Positions 1-11,758 of a stretch of DNA of 64,000 nucleotides are shown here, one piece after another. The notes beneath the pieces are model-generated. The model was not told the origin of the DNA, did no database searches, and worked only from the letters and a program-made list of their open reading frames with translations. Position numbers and translations under genes: made by a program. Position 1 is the stretch's first letter; each line of letters opens with the position of its first letter. This stretch comes from Saccharum officinarum (lineage: Eukaryota; Streptophyta; Magnoliopsida; Poales; Poaceae). Where the stretch lies: assembly GCA_020631735.1 (NCBI GenBank), contig CM036201.1, positions 76,966,087-77,030,086 of the forward strand, read 5' to 3'.

Positions 1-720
1 GTCGACATCCATGGCTACAGAAATACGTTAACAAGAACAGTCTCCTAGGATGCATAGTACCTGCCGGTGGCATCAAACAGTCCGGGCAAGACTACATCTT
101 GGAATTCTCTAGCATGAAAGAACTCTGGCGACAGGTTCAATGAGCAACATGGCATACGGTGAGGAGGCAGACCCGTCATCCAAGAGTATGTACTTGAGCT
201 TGGTCACCACCTCCTTCTTCCTATTCGGCTGCTCCAGTGGATCATTATGGCAGAACCACCCAAATTTTGCTGGCCCACGTGTACCCATCATTGTCCTAAA
301 GACCTCTGACTATTGTACACAAAAGCCAGATAATCCAGTAGTCTGTCGGGTGTCCTCGGGGAACCCCGAATCATCCACATTTTACAACTCAGACAAGATC
401 AACAATGGAGTTGCTACAACATTACAACACTTATTACAAAAATAACTTACATCGGAGTGCATAAGTCTTATAACATTAGTTACAAAACATGTTTAAGTAA
501 AACTTAACTTAAGATCCAAATTAGAAGAAACACCTAAAGTAGAAGAAACATTCAGATCATGTCGAGCCTACCGACATAACCTTGATTAGCAGCACAAGTC
601 ATAATCTGCAACATGGGTTTAACAAACCCTGAGTACATGAGGGTACTCAACAAGACTTAACTGACTAAAAGAAAAGACTCCAAGGGCATGCAAGCTTTAA
701 GGGATATAAGGGAATTCTGA
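1..720 (-). mobile_element. Decayed LTR-retrotransposon fragment
   Basis: Around 246-260 the sequence reads TATGGCAGAACCACCC, close to the LTR start of element B (TGTGGCAGAACCACCC at 4531 and 29175). Around 625-700 it has the 'aaccctgagtac ... gtactcaacaagacttaac' block also found in the B LTRs (4895-4935). This suggests an old B-related LTR entered from its internal side, running to about 720 in - orientation. On the - strand a pyrimidine-rich tract ending in GCAG near 617 precedes a short frame that stops quickly, as in the LTR terminal exons of B and C. Neither end nor a TSD is visible, so the limits are approximate. Confidence 0.45.
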
Positions 721-1236
721 AACACAAGTGGTAGACGCGTGGGCACAAACGACGGATGTAAGGAAGGACCCAAAGAATGACATATGGGACCCATGTGTCA
801 AATGTTCTACTCATCTCAACCTATCACCTCAACCATCAAAAGAAAAGGATGAAACTAACCCTTTAACCATGATAGAAGTCCAATCCATCATCCCTTGTGA
901 TCCCAAGGCCAGGCACACGCTAAAAGTCATTGGTGTTGACTGCCCAACCGACAACCATGACCGACATGGCACACGTTTTCTCCACAGGCCCAAGTGCCAT
1001 GATGAAACAAATGGCTGAGCGGGCCAAAATAAATGAAACTTCGTGTCGTTCCCAAGCACCACCAGTCTGGCGCACAACAACGGCAAGCGCCCAGCGATGA
1101 CAACTCGCGCCAACAACATCTTACCGGCATCAAAACCCATCGGCCCAACCCAACCTAACCCATCAGCAAAAATCGTCGGCCCAAATGCGCCTTCCACGCA
1201 CGACCAAATGGCCAAGCGTATGACCCGCTCGCGACA
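721..1236. other. Upstream region of the EF-hand gene
   Basis: No convincing coding region. Several GGCCCA/TGGGCC-type motifs occur between about 985 and 1175, which are common in plant core promoters. Open frames on both strands here lack recognisable protein character. Confidence 0.4.
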
Positions 1237-1246
1237 CTATAAAATA
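1237..1246 (+). promoter_or_regulatory. TATA box of EF-hand gene
   Basis: The sequence ctataaaata lies 76-85 bases upstream of the ATG at 1322. This leaves room for a transcription start about 30 bases downstream and a leader of roughly 50 bases. It is the best TATA match upstream of the gene. Confidence 0.6.
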
Positions 1247-1321
1247 CCAGGACTTTTGATCGCACTTCATGGAGCAAACTCTCACTCCAACACATCCTAG
1301 GAACACCAAGAGAATCCAAAG

Positions 1322-1669
1322 ATGAGCGTGGAGATCCTGGATGGGAGCACGGTGCGGAGCTTCGTGGAGGATGAAGGCGCCTTTGATTCCTCGATGGACG
1401 GCCGATTCGCCACGCTGGACGCCAACCATGATGGCCTGCTCACCTACGCCGAGATGGCTAGGGAGCTCATGAGCCTATGTGTGCTGGAGAAGCACTTTGG
1501 CATGGATGAAGCAACCGTAGATCCCAACAAGCTCGCAGGGCTATACCAAGGACTCTTCGCGCGGTTCAATAGGGATGGTAGCGGCAAGGTGGACCGCCAT
1601 GAGTTCCGTGCGGAAATGAAGGAGGTGATGCTTGCCATGGCAAACAGGCTCGGCTTCCTCCCCGTGTAG
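1322..1669 (+). CDS. EF-hand calcium-binding protein, truncated by an early stop
   Basis: The intronless frame from ATG 1322 gives 115 residues with two EF-hand loops. Loop 1 is residues 33-44 (D-A-N-H-D-G...E) with good ligands at positions 1, 3, 5 and 12. Loop 2 is residues 83-94 (N-R-D-G-S-G...E), with Asn replacing the usual Asp at position 1. The protein would be a small soluble Ca2+ sensor of the plant CaM-like/EF-hand type; partners are unknown. The TAG at 1667-1669 is followed in the same frame by 24 more sense codons to TAA 1742-1744, with protein-like composition, so the ancestral protein was probably about 140 residues. Both Ca2+ loops lie before the early stop, so the short product could still bind calcium. 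A TATA box sits upstream and a possible AATAAA downstream. The family is seen directly; expression is not known. Confidence 0.8.
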   Translation: MSVEILDGSTVRSFVEDEGAFDSSMDGRFATLDANHDGLLTYAEMARELMSLCVLEKHFGMDEATVDPNKLAGLYQGLFARFNRDGSGKVDRHEFRAEMKEVMLAMANRLGFLPV

Positions 1670-2105
1670 ATGGTCGTCGAGAAGGGTAGCTTTCTCAAGG
1701 TCACTATTGATAGGGAGCTTAGCCAACTCATCAAAACTGCATAAAGCCCACGCACGTGGAATGCTACTTGCTCCTACTAGTGTCCACAAGTCACAGCTAC
1801 AGTTTCTACGTCAAGTTATAGACTTATAGTGCTACTACCAACATAGGGAGTGTGCTGTGTGCATATGCTTGTTCTTTCATTACCTAAAGCCATTATTGTG
1901 TCAACATTCAAGATGAGTATAATTTGTTTGAAAATTCACACATGCTCATATCTTTGGGCATTCCTAAAGATTTGTTGTGGTCTAACTCTGACCTGATTAA
2001 TGAGAATAAATGAGGATATGCCATTTAACGTGGCTACACTAAAATTACTTCTGAGATTCACTGCTTTCAGTTCCAAGCACTTCTAAAGTCGGTTTGGTGC
2101 TATGA
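1670..2105 (+). other. Tail of EF-hand frame, 3' flank, and element A target site
   Basis: Bases 1670-1744 continue the EF-hand frame after the early TAG. The rest is AT-rich 3' flank with an AATAAA at 2005-2010 that could serve the EF-hand transcript. TATGA at 2101-2105 is the left target-site duplication of element A. Read on the - strand and joined to 42207, this was also the original downstream flank of the fasciclin gene, so the two genes were convergent neighbours a few hundred bases apart. Confidence 0.55.
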
Positions 2106-4530
2106 TGTCATACCCATTTTTAAGGACAAAAATAGGATGCATAAAAGACTCATGTGCGCCCCAGGAAACGGTCACACACATAAGTAGACAAATTACATAG
2201 TATCATCACAGTGCTTATTACATAGCGAATAAATATTTAACACTTAGTCTTATACAATAAAATTATATAACTAGTAGTAGATCTTCAGCGGAAACTCCAA
2301 ACACAGGGACACGGTTGACTGGTTGACACCAAGACTAGTACTCATTTCGATAATCATCATCACATTCTTCATCTGTTATGGTGGAAATAGCAAGGGTGAG
2401 TCCATGTCGAACTCCGCAAATACAACATGGGGTTCATGTGGCACAAAAGGCTAGACATTGTTTAACTGTGTTTAGCTTTTAATCATCATATTACTAGCAA
2501 TTGAGTAGCATCATGGTAATATTCTTCCCATTAATGAATTAATGATCAATTGTAATAAGGATAATGAATAGCATTAACATGATCATAATAATTATCAACA
2601 GTAATCAAGCATGATATAACAATGGTGATCAACTATTCTGTAAGAATCCCCAAGGCCGCTCGTATCCGTGAGCACGGCTAGTATACCAGTTTTTAACTCT
2701 GCGTAGAGGTGTACACTTTCACTGTGAGTCATAACTTCCAAATACATGATTTCGTGACTCCCCAAAACACCAGAAATCATATAAAGCCACCTAAAGGTTC
2801 GTCTAACCTGTCAGGGCCATTAGATTCACTCGGCAGGCAGATGTAGGAAACCCCCTTTTCAAATGGCACACTTCCTTCACAGCTATACTCATAAGACTAG
2901 AGGATGTCCTACACCCAACGTGTCAAGTCATTCTTACGCCAATTAAGGTAACCACTAACAAGCTAGAAAAGGTCCTTTAAACAACTAAAGCCAGAGCCAT
3001 ATAGCCCTCACAGCTGTACTGTCAATTCCGGTTATCACTTATAGGTAAGTCCTTACGGAGAGTAACTAGAGCGTCAAACAAACAACACAACACATGCTCT
3101 AGTCCCCTATATCAAAAATAATAAATTCATATTAATAGTTGATTGCTCAATCCATTAATCAAATTACAAGATCATTGTTCATAATTAAGCACTAGCAGTA
3201 ACTACCCAAATGCACAACCCGTAGGTGACAAGGAACAAGATATCAATAGCTAAGTTATAATCTCTATGGTTGTCAAGGAAGACACATGCAAATATATGAT
3301 AATTTCAGTGACTATGTAACAAGGATGGTCCCATGTTATACGTGCCTTGATCAAAGCTTTCCTGATGGTACTGCTGATCTGGCTCAAAATAATACTCCGA
3401 ATCGTCAAGAAACTGCTCACCGTCTATACTCGATCATCAATCATCAACATACAATCATCCGAGCAATCATACACGAAGCAAACAAAAAGACATAATTAGA
3501 ACAGTACACCAACAGTAGCAAAACAGTATGAAAAGGTTGTCAAACTCTTCTACACGTTACTACGATCACACAGACGTAAAGATCACGAAATTCAGATTTA
3601 AAACGTGAAAGTTATGAATTTTTCAAGATTTCCTTTAGATAAATAATTACTTTAATATAAACTTGAAAATTAAATTTCTCAAACCTACTGTACAGCTACA
3701 CTAACATGTAGAGCTCGCAAATACGAACCTAACGCAACTTGAACGGGTCAAATCGGAATTAAAACGGAGATTTTACAATCAAAACAAGTTTAGTGGCAAA
3801 ACTGTAAATACCAGAAAATGTATTTTTGATTTAACGAGAAGAAATACGTTTTCAAAACGAAGAAGCGTATCTTCTAAATGACTCTAAGGATGGCGGGTTT
3901 TATTATAGAAAAATCCAGGGACTCTTTAAGAAGTTTACCCCGCGAAGGGGTATCTTCTAATCTGAGCCCTTGATCCGAGAATGGACGGCCACCGTTCAAT
4001 CTAAGAGAGAGAGAGAAATCAGCCGTCCCCTTCAACGCCGGCCGGTGGCCGCCATGGCCGCCGCGAACCACATCGCCGGAGATCACGGTTCTTGCTATTT
4101 AGACCACCAATCGGCTCACGACTGGTTCCAAACGAAAGAGAAGCTCAACGGGATCTCACCTGGGGTCTTTTCTTTGGCCAAGAGGACTCGTCGATGGTGC
4201 TTGGCTCGGAAAGGCAGAGGGCCACCTCCTGTGAATCTCGGTGACAATGGGTGAGCAACAGAGAACAAGAGGAAGAAAAATATGGCACCTACTGCTTCTT
4301 CACCTCAAGACGAAGGGCGGCGAATAGATTTTCGACGGCAGAGAAGCAGCTGTCGTCGAGCACAGCAGCGACAGCCTCAGCTCCAACTCGACGAGATCCA
4401 AAATCAACATGATGACGAGGCTAGGACCTAGGGCGTTGCGTGGAGGGAAGAACAGAATGCGTCGGGTCATACCCCTCTTATAGGGGCACATGGCTTGCGG
4501 ATCAAGCCATAGAAAATCGGGCGGAGGCAG
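2106..4530 (-). repeat. Element A 3' LTR, distal part
   Basis: Matches 39249-41665 almost base for base and ends at GGCAG (4526-4530), the target duplication of element B. The remaining 533 bases of this LTR are at 32676-33208. On the - strand a TATA-like ctataagagggg lies near 4474, matching the same position at about 41615 in the other copy. Confidence 0.93.
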
Positions 4531-6171
4531 TGTGGCAGAACCACCCGGAATAGCGTACTTACGGAGACGCTCGTCTTCCACCAGACACTAAGCACCCCGA
4601 AAGCCACTACCACGAGCGGTATCCGTCGGGCACACCTAGAAGGAGAGCCCAAAAGATCCACATTTTCTTTTTCCAAGGATCCAATAATGAAAATGAGTTA
4701 CAACACAAGTCCATCTCAAACATTAGAGTTTCTAAAAAGTACATTATTACAATACCAAATACAGAGTGCAGAAAGATAAACAGCGGAATAAAAGATAACA
4801 TCTAGCGATAAGATAACGAGGATTCTGTCTGAGCCCACCAGATGGATCCTCCACACAAGGAACTCCTCAAGCGTCACCTGCAACAGGGGTAAATAAACCC
4901 TGAGTACACAATGTACTCGCAAGACTTAACCGATCAGTGGGAATACTTTCCCGACTCCAAGGAATATGCTAGGCTTTATGGTTGCTGGTTTTCTTTTAGC
5001 AAAAAGCAATACTAATAGTGAGTCCTTATTGATACATTATTATTATCATCAGCCGGATTAAGTTTTCATCTAGTCAATGTATATAAGCACCTGTTCTACT
5101 TTCAAGCAAGGGTTGAGCAATCGATATTGTTCCTTCTCCTTTTTCACTTCCAGTTCTTACTACGGTGCTAAACCGCAGACAAGCCGTACCGGATAACCCG
5201 GCGATTCGCGAATCAATGTGCTCAGCTGGGTGCCCCGAAGGCACATGCCCCGCTTGTACCCTAGGCACAAACAAGACTAACCCACCACTCTCCTGTCCCA
5301 GGTGTCCAGGTCCCCGTCCAAACTTGGACTCCAAGCCCCCACATCCTGAGTCCCGGACTCAGTGTGGTGCAAGGACCTCCACCACCTCCTCTTCCCATCA
5401 GTCGGTCTGAAAAAGAGCCGGATCCGCGACAAGAGAGCAGCAAGCCTTCCCTACGCCCATACCCAAGTATGTGCTCGGGACAATAATCTGTGACTTGCCT
5501 AGAGTCATATGCAACGACCGGTCCTTAATCGACACAGACAGGGAAAAAATGTAACCGAGCTATGCCCTGTTGGCCACTGGACACAACCCCTCACACCCAC
5601 CAGTACCAAATCCACATCCCTGTCCGGTCACCAGTTTTCCTTTCCATTATTTCATCATGATATCATAGTGTAATCACCTATTTGCGAGTAACGGCAGGTT
5701 ACTCACGATACTGACATCCTGAGCATAGCAGCTACTCGACTTGCACTAGTAGGACTCATGGTGGATATATTTATGCATATAGTTTCCAAAAACAATGCCT
5801 GTAACGTAAATGCATATCATATAAATATATTCAGTGATCATTTAAAATAGGGGTTATGCACCGGGGCTTGCCTTGGGCAGGTGCCGGGTCAGCAAAGTCA
5901 GCACCAACAGGCTCCTGGGCTTCCTCCTGTGCGAAGATCTCCTCCTCGTACTCCTCGATCACCTCATCGTACTCTGGCTCGACGACGGGCACGAAGTCTA
6001 CCAGTTCGTGATCTACATGAAACAATGATGCAATGTTTAACACTAAGATAACAACTCTTAAACTAAAAATACATCAATTTAACTACTAAGCTAGTGCTAC
6101 CGACCACCGTACTAAGCTGTCTATTGTTATCGCCAACAAGTATGAAGTATGGCATTCATCAAGATAGCAAC
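4531..6171 (-). repeat. Element B 3' LTR, distal part
   Basis: Aligns to 29175-30816 and ends at GCAAC (6167-6171), the target duplication of element C. It includes two candidate exons of the LTR-borne acidic gene on the - strand (6012-5872 and 4877-4867). Confidence 0.9.
4867..6012 (-). CDS. Putative spliced acidic-protein gene inside the B LTR (partial)
   Basis: On the - strand a 141-bp open block (6012-5872) begins after a branch/acceptor-like 'tttcatgtag' and ends at CAAG|GCAAGC, a possible GC-type donor. It encodes about 47 residues rich in Glu, Asp and Val, beginning with H-E-L-V-D-F-V-P. Entry and exit are both phase 1. A second acceptor, 'cctgttgcag' before 4877, would join in phase 1 to Gly-Asp-Ala and a TGA at 4869-4867. 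This mirrors the exon pattern in the element C LTR although the sequences are unlike elsewhere. In the other B LTR the same exon has a TAA just before the donor (near 30522), so that copy is broken. The upstream exon and start codon were not found. Function is unknown; the splicing is inferred from consensus sites only. Confidence 0.4.
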
Positions 6172-9100
6172 TGTAACACCTCAAGTGTTTAGCTCCATAA
6201 TTGCATTACATTTGCATTTGCATAAGCATAATCATGCATCATTCATGTTTGTTATTTCATGTGATGCAACACATGTGATTGTTCTGGGGTTTATTTGAAT
6301 TATTTCATGAAGTATTTGATAGTTGGTGTAACAAAAAGGTAAGGTAGCCAATCATGACCTACAACACCTTAGTTATACTTAGGGTAACATTTGGAACAAG
6401 GTTCATGTTGACCAAAATTACAAAATTGCCCTCCAAGAGAAGTTTGACCACCATTTGACCCTAGAAGGCTTTGGTTTGACCAATTAAAAAGTCTAATTTA
6501 GAGACCTTGCATGGAAGAGCACCCTTAAGCAAAGTTGTAAAGAAACTCATGGGGAACAAAAGTCTCAATATGACCATCTCATGAAATTGACCCTAACATG
6601 CTCAAAAGTGGCCCACAAGTCAGTTAGAGAGGTAGCTCCAAGACTTAGAATTTTTCTAAGTCTGGAATCTGACCCTACAGTTTTACTGATGCCTACTTTA
6701 GGGGCTTTTAGTTTGCAAACCAGGCCGAACCAGCTCCCACTCATATTGACAAACTTGTAGCCCTCATGTAGCTCTACAACATTGCCAATATCACCATCAC
6801 CTAGTTCTAAATGGTTTAGGAGATTTGGTGCCTAGAAAATCGGGTTTCAGTCGGCATAGTGACTGAAACTAAGTTTCAGTTTTCAGGTGACCCACTTTGG
6901 AGCTCTGTAGTTTCAAATCTAGGCTGAACCAGTCTAAGCTCCAATTGACAATTTTGTTGCCCTCACATAGCTCTACCAAATTGCTGTTAACACTTAGCAC
7001 TAATACCGGCTAGATTTGGAACAGGGATCGGTGGAACTTTGGCCGTCAGTCGGGCAATGGACGCCGAAGTCGTCGGGTTCAAGGTTCAGACAACGACCGT
7101 GTCATGGCGTTCGGGCAGAACAGCTTGGCCGCGTGGCGTCCGAGCTCTGCCGTCGCCTCCACGTCGCGAGCCTAGGCGCGGAGATGAAGACCGAGCCGAC
7201 ACCTCAACCCCCACCACTCGCGCTCGCCATTCCCTCCCTCTCTGCTTCCTTCTCCGCGCGCGGGCGGTGACCAGAGGAGTGAAACCGCGACGGTGTCGAG
7301 CCATTCTCCCAGACCTCGCCACTCCCTCCGCCTCACCACCCTCCATCCCCTTGACCCACCGAAGCCCGCGATTTGACTCAAGGTGAGCCGCATTGCTTTC
7401 TTCCCCGTCTCCAAGAGGTCGCCGGAGCCCGCCATGGGACCTCACCGTGGTCGGGGTGCTTCGGGTCTCTCTCCATCCTCCCTTCCTATCAAAATGGATT
7501 CGCCTAGCTTCGGTGAAGCTCGTACCGAGCCAAGACCGCACCGTACATCCTCACCGGCGATGGTGCGCCGCCACCGGACATCACCGGCCGCCGCTCGCGG
7601 TGACAAGCCCCTTCCACCCCATCCCCATCCATTCCACGAGCACCAATCAACGCACCAGGTGACGGAGAACACGAGGCGGTGTTCGATTGGCCGAGCGAGC
7701 TCTTCTCCGGCGAGCTCAAGCTCGTCGGAGCTCGCGGGCCTCCGCCTCCCCTGTCTCCGGTCACTGACCGCGGGGGCCCGCCCGTCAGTGTCGCGCGCGG
7801 GCGGGAGCGCTGAGCGGGCCGCGCGCGCGAGTGTGTGGGCCGAGTTTTCCGGGCCGGCCCAGTTCATCCGAAATGAAATTCATTTTTATTATTTTGTCAC
7901 TGATTTTTGTACAAGTTGGAAAAATATAGATCTAGGGTTTTAATGATCCAAAAATCATGAGATAAATTTTGTTAGGGTCTACATGATGTGTAGTATTTTA
8001 GAAAAATATAAATCTGGAATGTGATGTTTAATTTCTAGGAGAATTTAATAGATCCTTTAAATGTGTTTTGGAATGCAAGCAAATTTGTTAAATTTATAAC
8101 TTGAGCTGTATTGTTCCATAAATCATGAAATTTGGTGGGTAGGTTACTCTATGCTAGCCCTAGCTCTGGTAAAAATTTTGGCAGCAGTGCTTAAGTACTT
8201 TTCAAGTTATAATGCTATCTTGTTATTTTAGGAAATGCTTAAAGGAATTTTAGTAATTTTTCTACATGTGCAATGTTCTTATAAATTTTTGGAGAATGTC
8301 TTGGCACCTTAAAGTGTCTAGGAAAAATATGAAATCTGTTGTTTGACACTTTTCATTAGGGTTTCCTATTTATGCAAAAATCAGCCTTATTAGCTTGTGA
8401 ATTTTGTGTAGGGAGTTCCTTTGAATAAATTTAGTTCACATTTTTACAGTAGTCTCTTTTTGGGTCAAAGAGTCCTCTGTAATTTTTGTAGAATTTTGGG
8501 AGCAGTTTACATATATGTTTAAAATTCCACCTAATTAATTAAGTAAAATAAGAAATGAGTATAAATAAATATTCTAGGTGGGCACACCTTACTTTCTGGT
8601 GTTTTTGTGACATTTGTGAACTTGTAGTAGTATTAGTTTGGTCTTAGAGAATGTTGGTCACATCAATAAATATTTAACCTTTGTAATTGTAGGTTTTCTG
8701 GACAGCTAGTAGTAATTCTAAATTTGGCTTTGATAAAATTGGTTGCTAGAAAACTTATAAATACTAAAGTTGGAGTAAACTTGATGAACTAGCTTGTGTC
8801 AAAATTTGGAAGCATTTGGCTTAGTAGTTTGAGAGTTACTATTGTTTAAAGTGGCAGTTCAAAATCTGCTACACTCTGTTTTGAGAGGACAGATTCTGGA
8901 ACTTGTGAAGTTTGACAGGGAGAACTTAGGAGTTTGGAGTTGAGGTCTGAAAATGAATTGTACTGCATTTCTTAGGCTTTCCAGATTGTCTTAGATCATA
9001 TCTTTTGGAATTGTAAATCTCCAGTTGTGATAAAAACAAGTAGCTGCTGTCCAGGATGCTTACTGTGGTGTTTTGCTGATTGATATGGTGTGATATCCTA

Positions 9101-10984
9101 AGACATGCTACTTTTGTAATTGTTAGGTGTTAGGGCCTTAACTGAGGATGAGCAGCTTTATCTTAGGTTGGGTAGATTAGGTAAGTACTTCTCCACCGGA
9201 GAAGAGATTTGCACGTACTAATAAAATAACTTGAATAGAGTATTTTATTTCTGAAATGCATTTCATTCCGAGCATGTTGCACCCATTTGTGCATTCATTA
9301 TATTTATTGTGCATTCATGCAATAGGTGCACCGGAGGGGGTAACTCTCCTCGAATTCGAGCCTGTGATTCCGGAGGAGGACCAGGAGCAGCAGGAGCCCG
9401 AGGATCCAGCAGGCGAAGGAGTGCCCGCAGACGACCTTCCTGAGTGTCCAGACCACCGGCCCTCGACCTTTCTGAAAGGCAAGCCCCGGTGCATGCTGAA
9501 CCTACTGTTTTATAAATTAATCTTGAGTACTTTTAATTGTTTAATGCATTAAGTTGTAGGAGTTATATGGAAACACTTGTTGCATTATACCTGTCCTTGT
9601 CCAGATATCGTACTTAATCCTATATTAGGTTTAGGCCCATGTCAATGCTTAGCCCTGCTTAGTACGGTAGAAGTCGGGTGATTTCCGGTCATCCGCGAGA
9701 TGTAGGAAGGAGTCACGAGTGGCTTTATGGCTATCGTGGATGGAACCATGCTTAAAAATGAAATTGAGACCGGGCGGGAATTCAATAGTACAGCCGCAAG
9801 ACACTTCACGTCTTGGGTGTGGAGCTATGCCCATCTGAGTCGTTTAAGGACCGATTCGCTGTATGTCCTTGAGTCATGTTGAACGCAGTCTAACACTTAG
9901 TTGGCCGGATAAGTCGTTCCGACCGCGAAGCCGAGTAATGTGGTTCAGGCCGGGAATCGAATGGTAGGTTGCTTCTTGGAGGAGAGAAAGGATGTGCTTG
10001 GGGACATTGGCGTGAGACCAAGGGGGATTTAGAGTCCCTATCACCTGGCAGAGTGTCGCCCTTGGGGTCGCGACATCATTCGGACCCGCGATTCCTGAAT
10101 CATATGAAACGGTGGCTTGTGCGACCCTGGCAGGGGCCTGCGCGGTGAGTGTTAGAAATACCCCTCCAGCTGGATAGGAATTCGATTCGAATCGCCGTCG
10201 CTCCCGGTTAGTGAGCACTTGACTTGAGCAGCGGCAACGTAGAACTCATTAAATGAACTGGTGGTTAAGGGAATGATACAATGTTGCTACAATTCATACC
10301 TGCTCTGGATATAATGATGATAATTGTTTGATTATAATCAAGTGCATGTGTTAGTACAGGTGCTAAGATAGATGACAGGTAAATGCTAAAAATAACTGCT
10401 AGTACAGGCTATAAGAGTTTAAATTACTTATGCCTTTATGCAAAATGTTATGTCAGCTAGCCTCTTGTGTAAGCCTTGCATAATCCTTGGTGTCATCTTA
10501 TTTCTGGTTTTCGACGGGTAAGTCTAGCTGAGTACATTCCAGTACTCAGGGTTTATTCCCTCCTATTGCAGATGACATGCTTTATCAGGGATTCTGCAAG
10601 ACGTGTCTTCACCCTACGGGTGATGATGACTAGATCACAAGGGCGTGATCGTCTTTTATGTACTTTCCTCATGCTTTTGCGGGATGTCGATCATCCAGAC
10701 TGGCAGTATTTAATTAACTAGTGTGTGTGTTATGCTTCCGCTACTTTCAAACTTGGTTTGTAATATTGCTACTCCGTGTTGTAAACTTATTTCGGAACTA
10801 CTTGTGAAATGTAACGTACGATGTGTATGTTAAATGATGCGATCCTGGTTGTAAGCAGTTTGGTTTGAAATCCTTCGTGATTTCGATTGACTACCGGGAT
10901 TATATGGGCTCAAGTTTGAAAATTTGAGCGCTTCGGTGCTTGTTTTCGTACTTGTGCTCTTATAATTTGGTCGGTTCTGTTACA
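6172..10984 (+). repeat. Element C 5' LTR
   Basis: Unusually long LTR. It contains a GC-rich block (about 7016-7860) ending in a good splice donor, CTCAAG|GTGAGC at 7382/7383, then AT-rich sequence, then the exons of the LTR-borne gene. Open frames in the GC-rich block occur on both strands and reflect composition. No clear TATA box was identified. Confidence 0.95.
9127..10633 (+). CDS. Putative spliced acidic-protein gene inside the C 5' LTR
   Basis: Three candidate exons join in one frame. Exon 9127-9180 (54 bp) follows 'taattgttag' and ends at TTAG|GTAAGT. Exon 9326-9478 (153 bp) follows 'catgcaatag' and ends at AAAG|GCAAGC (GC-AG type). Exon 10572-10633 follows 'cctattgcag' and stops at TAG 10631-10633. 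All junctions are phase 1, and internal exon lengths are multiples of 3. The product would contain a piece beginning L-T-E-D-E-Q-L-Y-L-R, a Glu/Pro-rich acidic stretch, and a C-terminus ending in Gly-Asp-Asp-Asp. The same exons are present and open in the 3' LTR (20381-20434, 20580-20732, 21824-21885). The first coding exon is unresolved. No family is recognised. The splice sites are seen; the gene model is inference. Confidence 0.45.
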
Positions 10985-10986
10985 GC

Positions 10987-10998
10987 TGGTACCGGAGC
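10987..10998 (+). other. Element C primer-binding site
   Basis: TGGTACCGGAGC begins two bases after the 5' LTR. It resembles the initiator tRNA-Met type PBS (TGGTATCAGAGC) with a few substitutions. Confidence 0.75.
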
Positions 10999-11758
10999 AT
11001 AATTCAATATTAAACACATCTTACGAGTAATTAAAAACAAAAGTATTTGTTTGCGAAAAGGGTTAAACACTAAAAATTATTTTTAGGTATGCCAGTGATC
11101 ACATCCCTTAGCCCAAAATAAGGACTCTTAGGTGGCTTATTATAAAGACTAACTTGGGGGCCTTGTTTGTTTTTATTTCGTCGTCCATACGGCGTGATAT
11201 TGTATGGATGCCATCCACTTGGGTGGTAATGTATGGATCAATTACCTCGACGCTCTGGTAAGTGTGAGTTGTGAGAGCATGATCGTCCAACCGGCGGTCT
11301 AGGGGAGAGTAGTTTTGGTGACTTGCATACTTACATGTTTAAACCATGTAATTACGTAAGCACTTAATTGTGGGAACCTTATTATTGGGTAGCTTTGATA
11401 CTGAAGTATATACATCTGGGGATGTGTATATGGAAAGTATTTAATTTACTGCTTTCTTGTGTGCATATATTGGGAATTGTTGGGCTGCAATGAAATTTTC
11501 TGCAGGTACACTAACAGCGTAACGAGTAGACCGATAGTTTCGCTTATATGAGAGAACGTATGTATGCCACCGCTTAGCGTTAGCCCTTTAGTTTTCTACT
11601 AAGGTGAGAGAACGTACAGAACGTGCATGCATCATGTTTAATTATATCATACATATCATTTACTCCCTCCTTAAAAATTTCTGTACTCCCGACTAAAGTA
11701 AATTTCGTATCCCCTAAATGATCCTCACTTTAAGTCGTATCTTATCTTGTTGCTACAG

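Noticed and set aside
7016..7943. Several overlapping long frames on both strands, repeated at 18272-19198
   Set aside because: They lie in a GC-rich LTR block. Both copies are alike because LTRs are duplicated at insertion, not because of protein conservation, and no family is recognisable.
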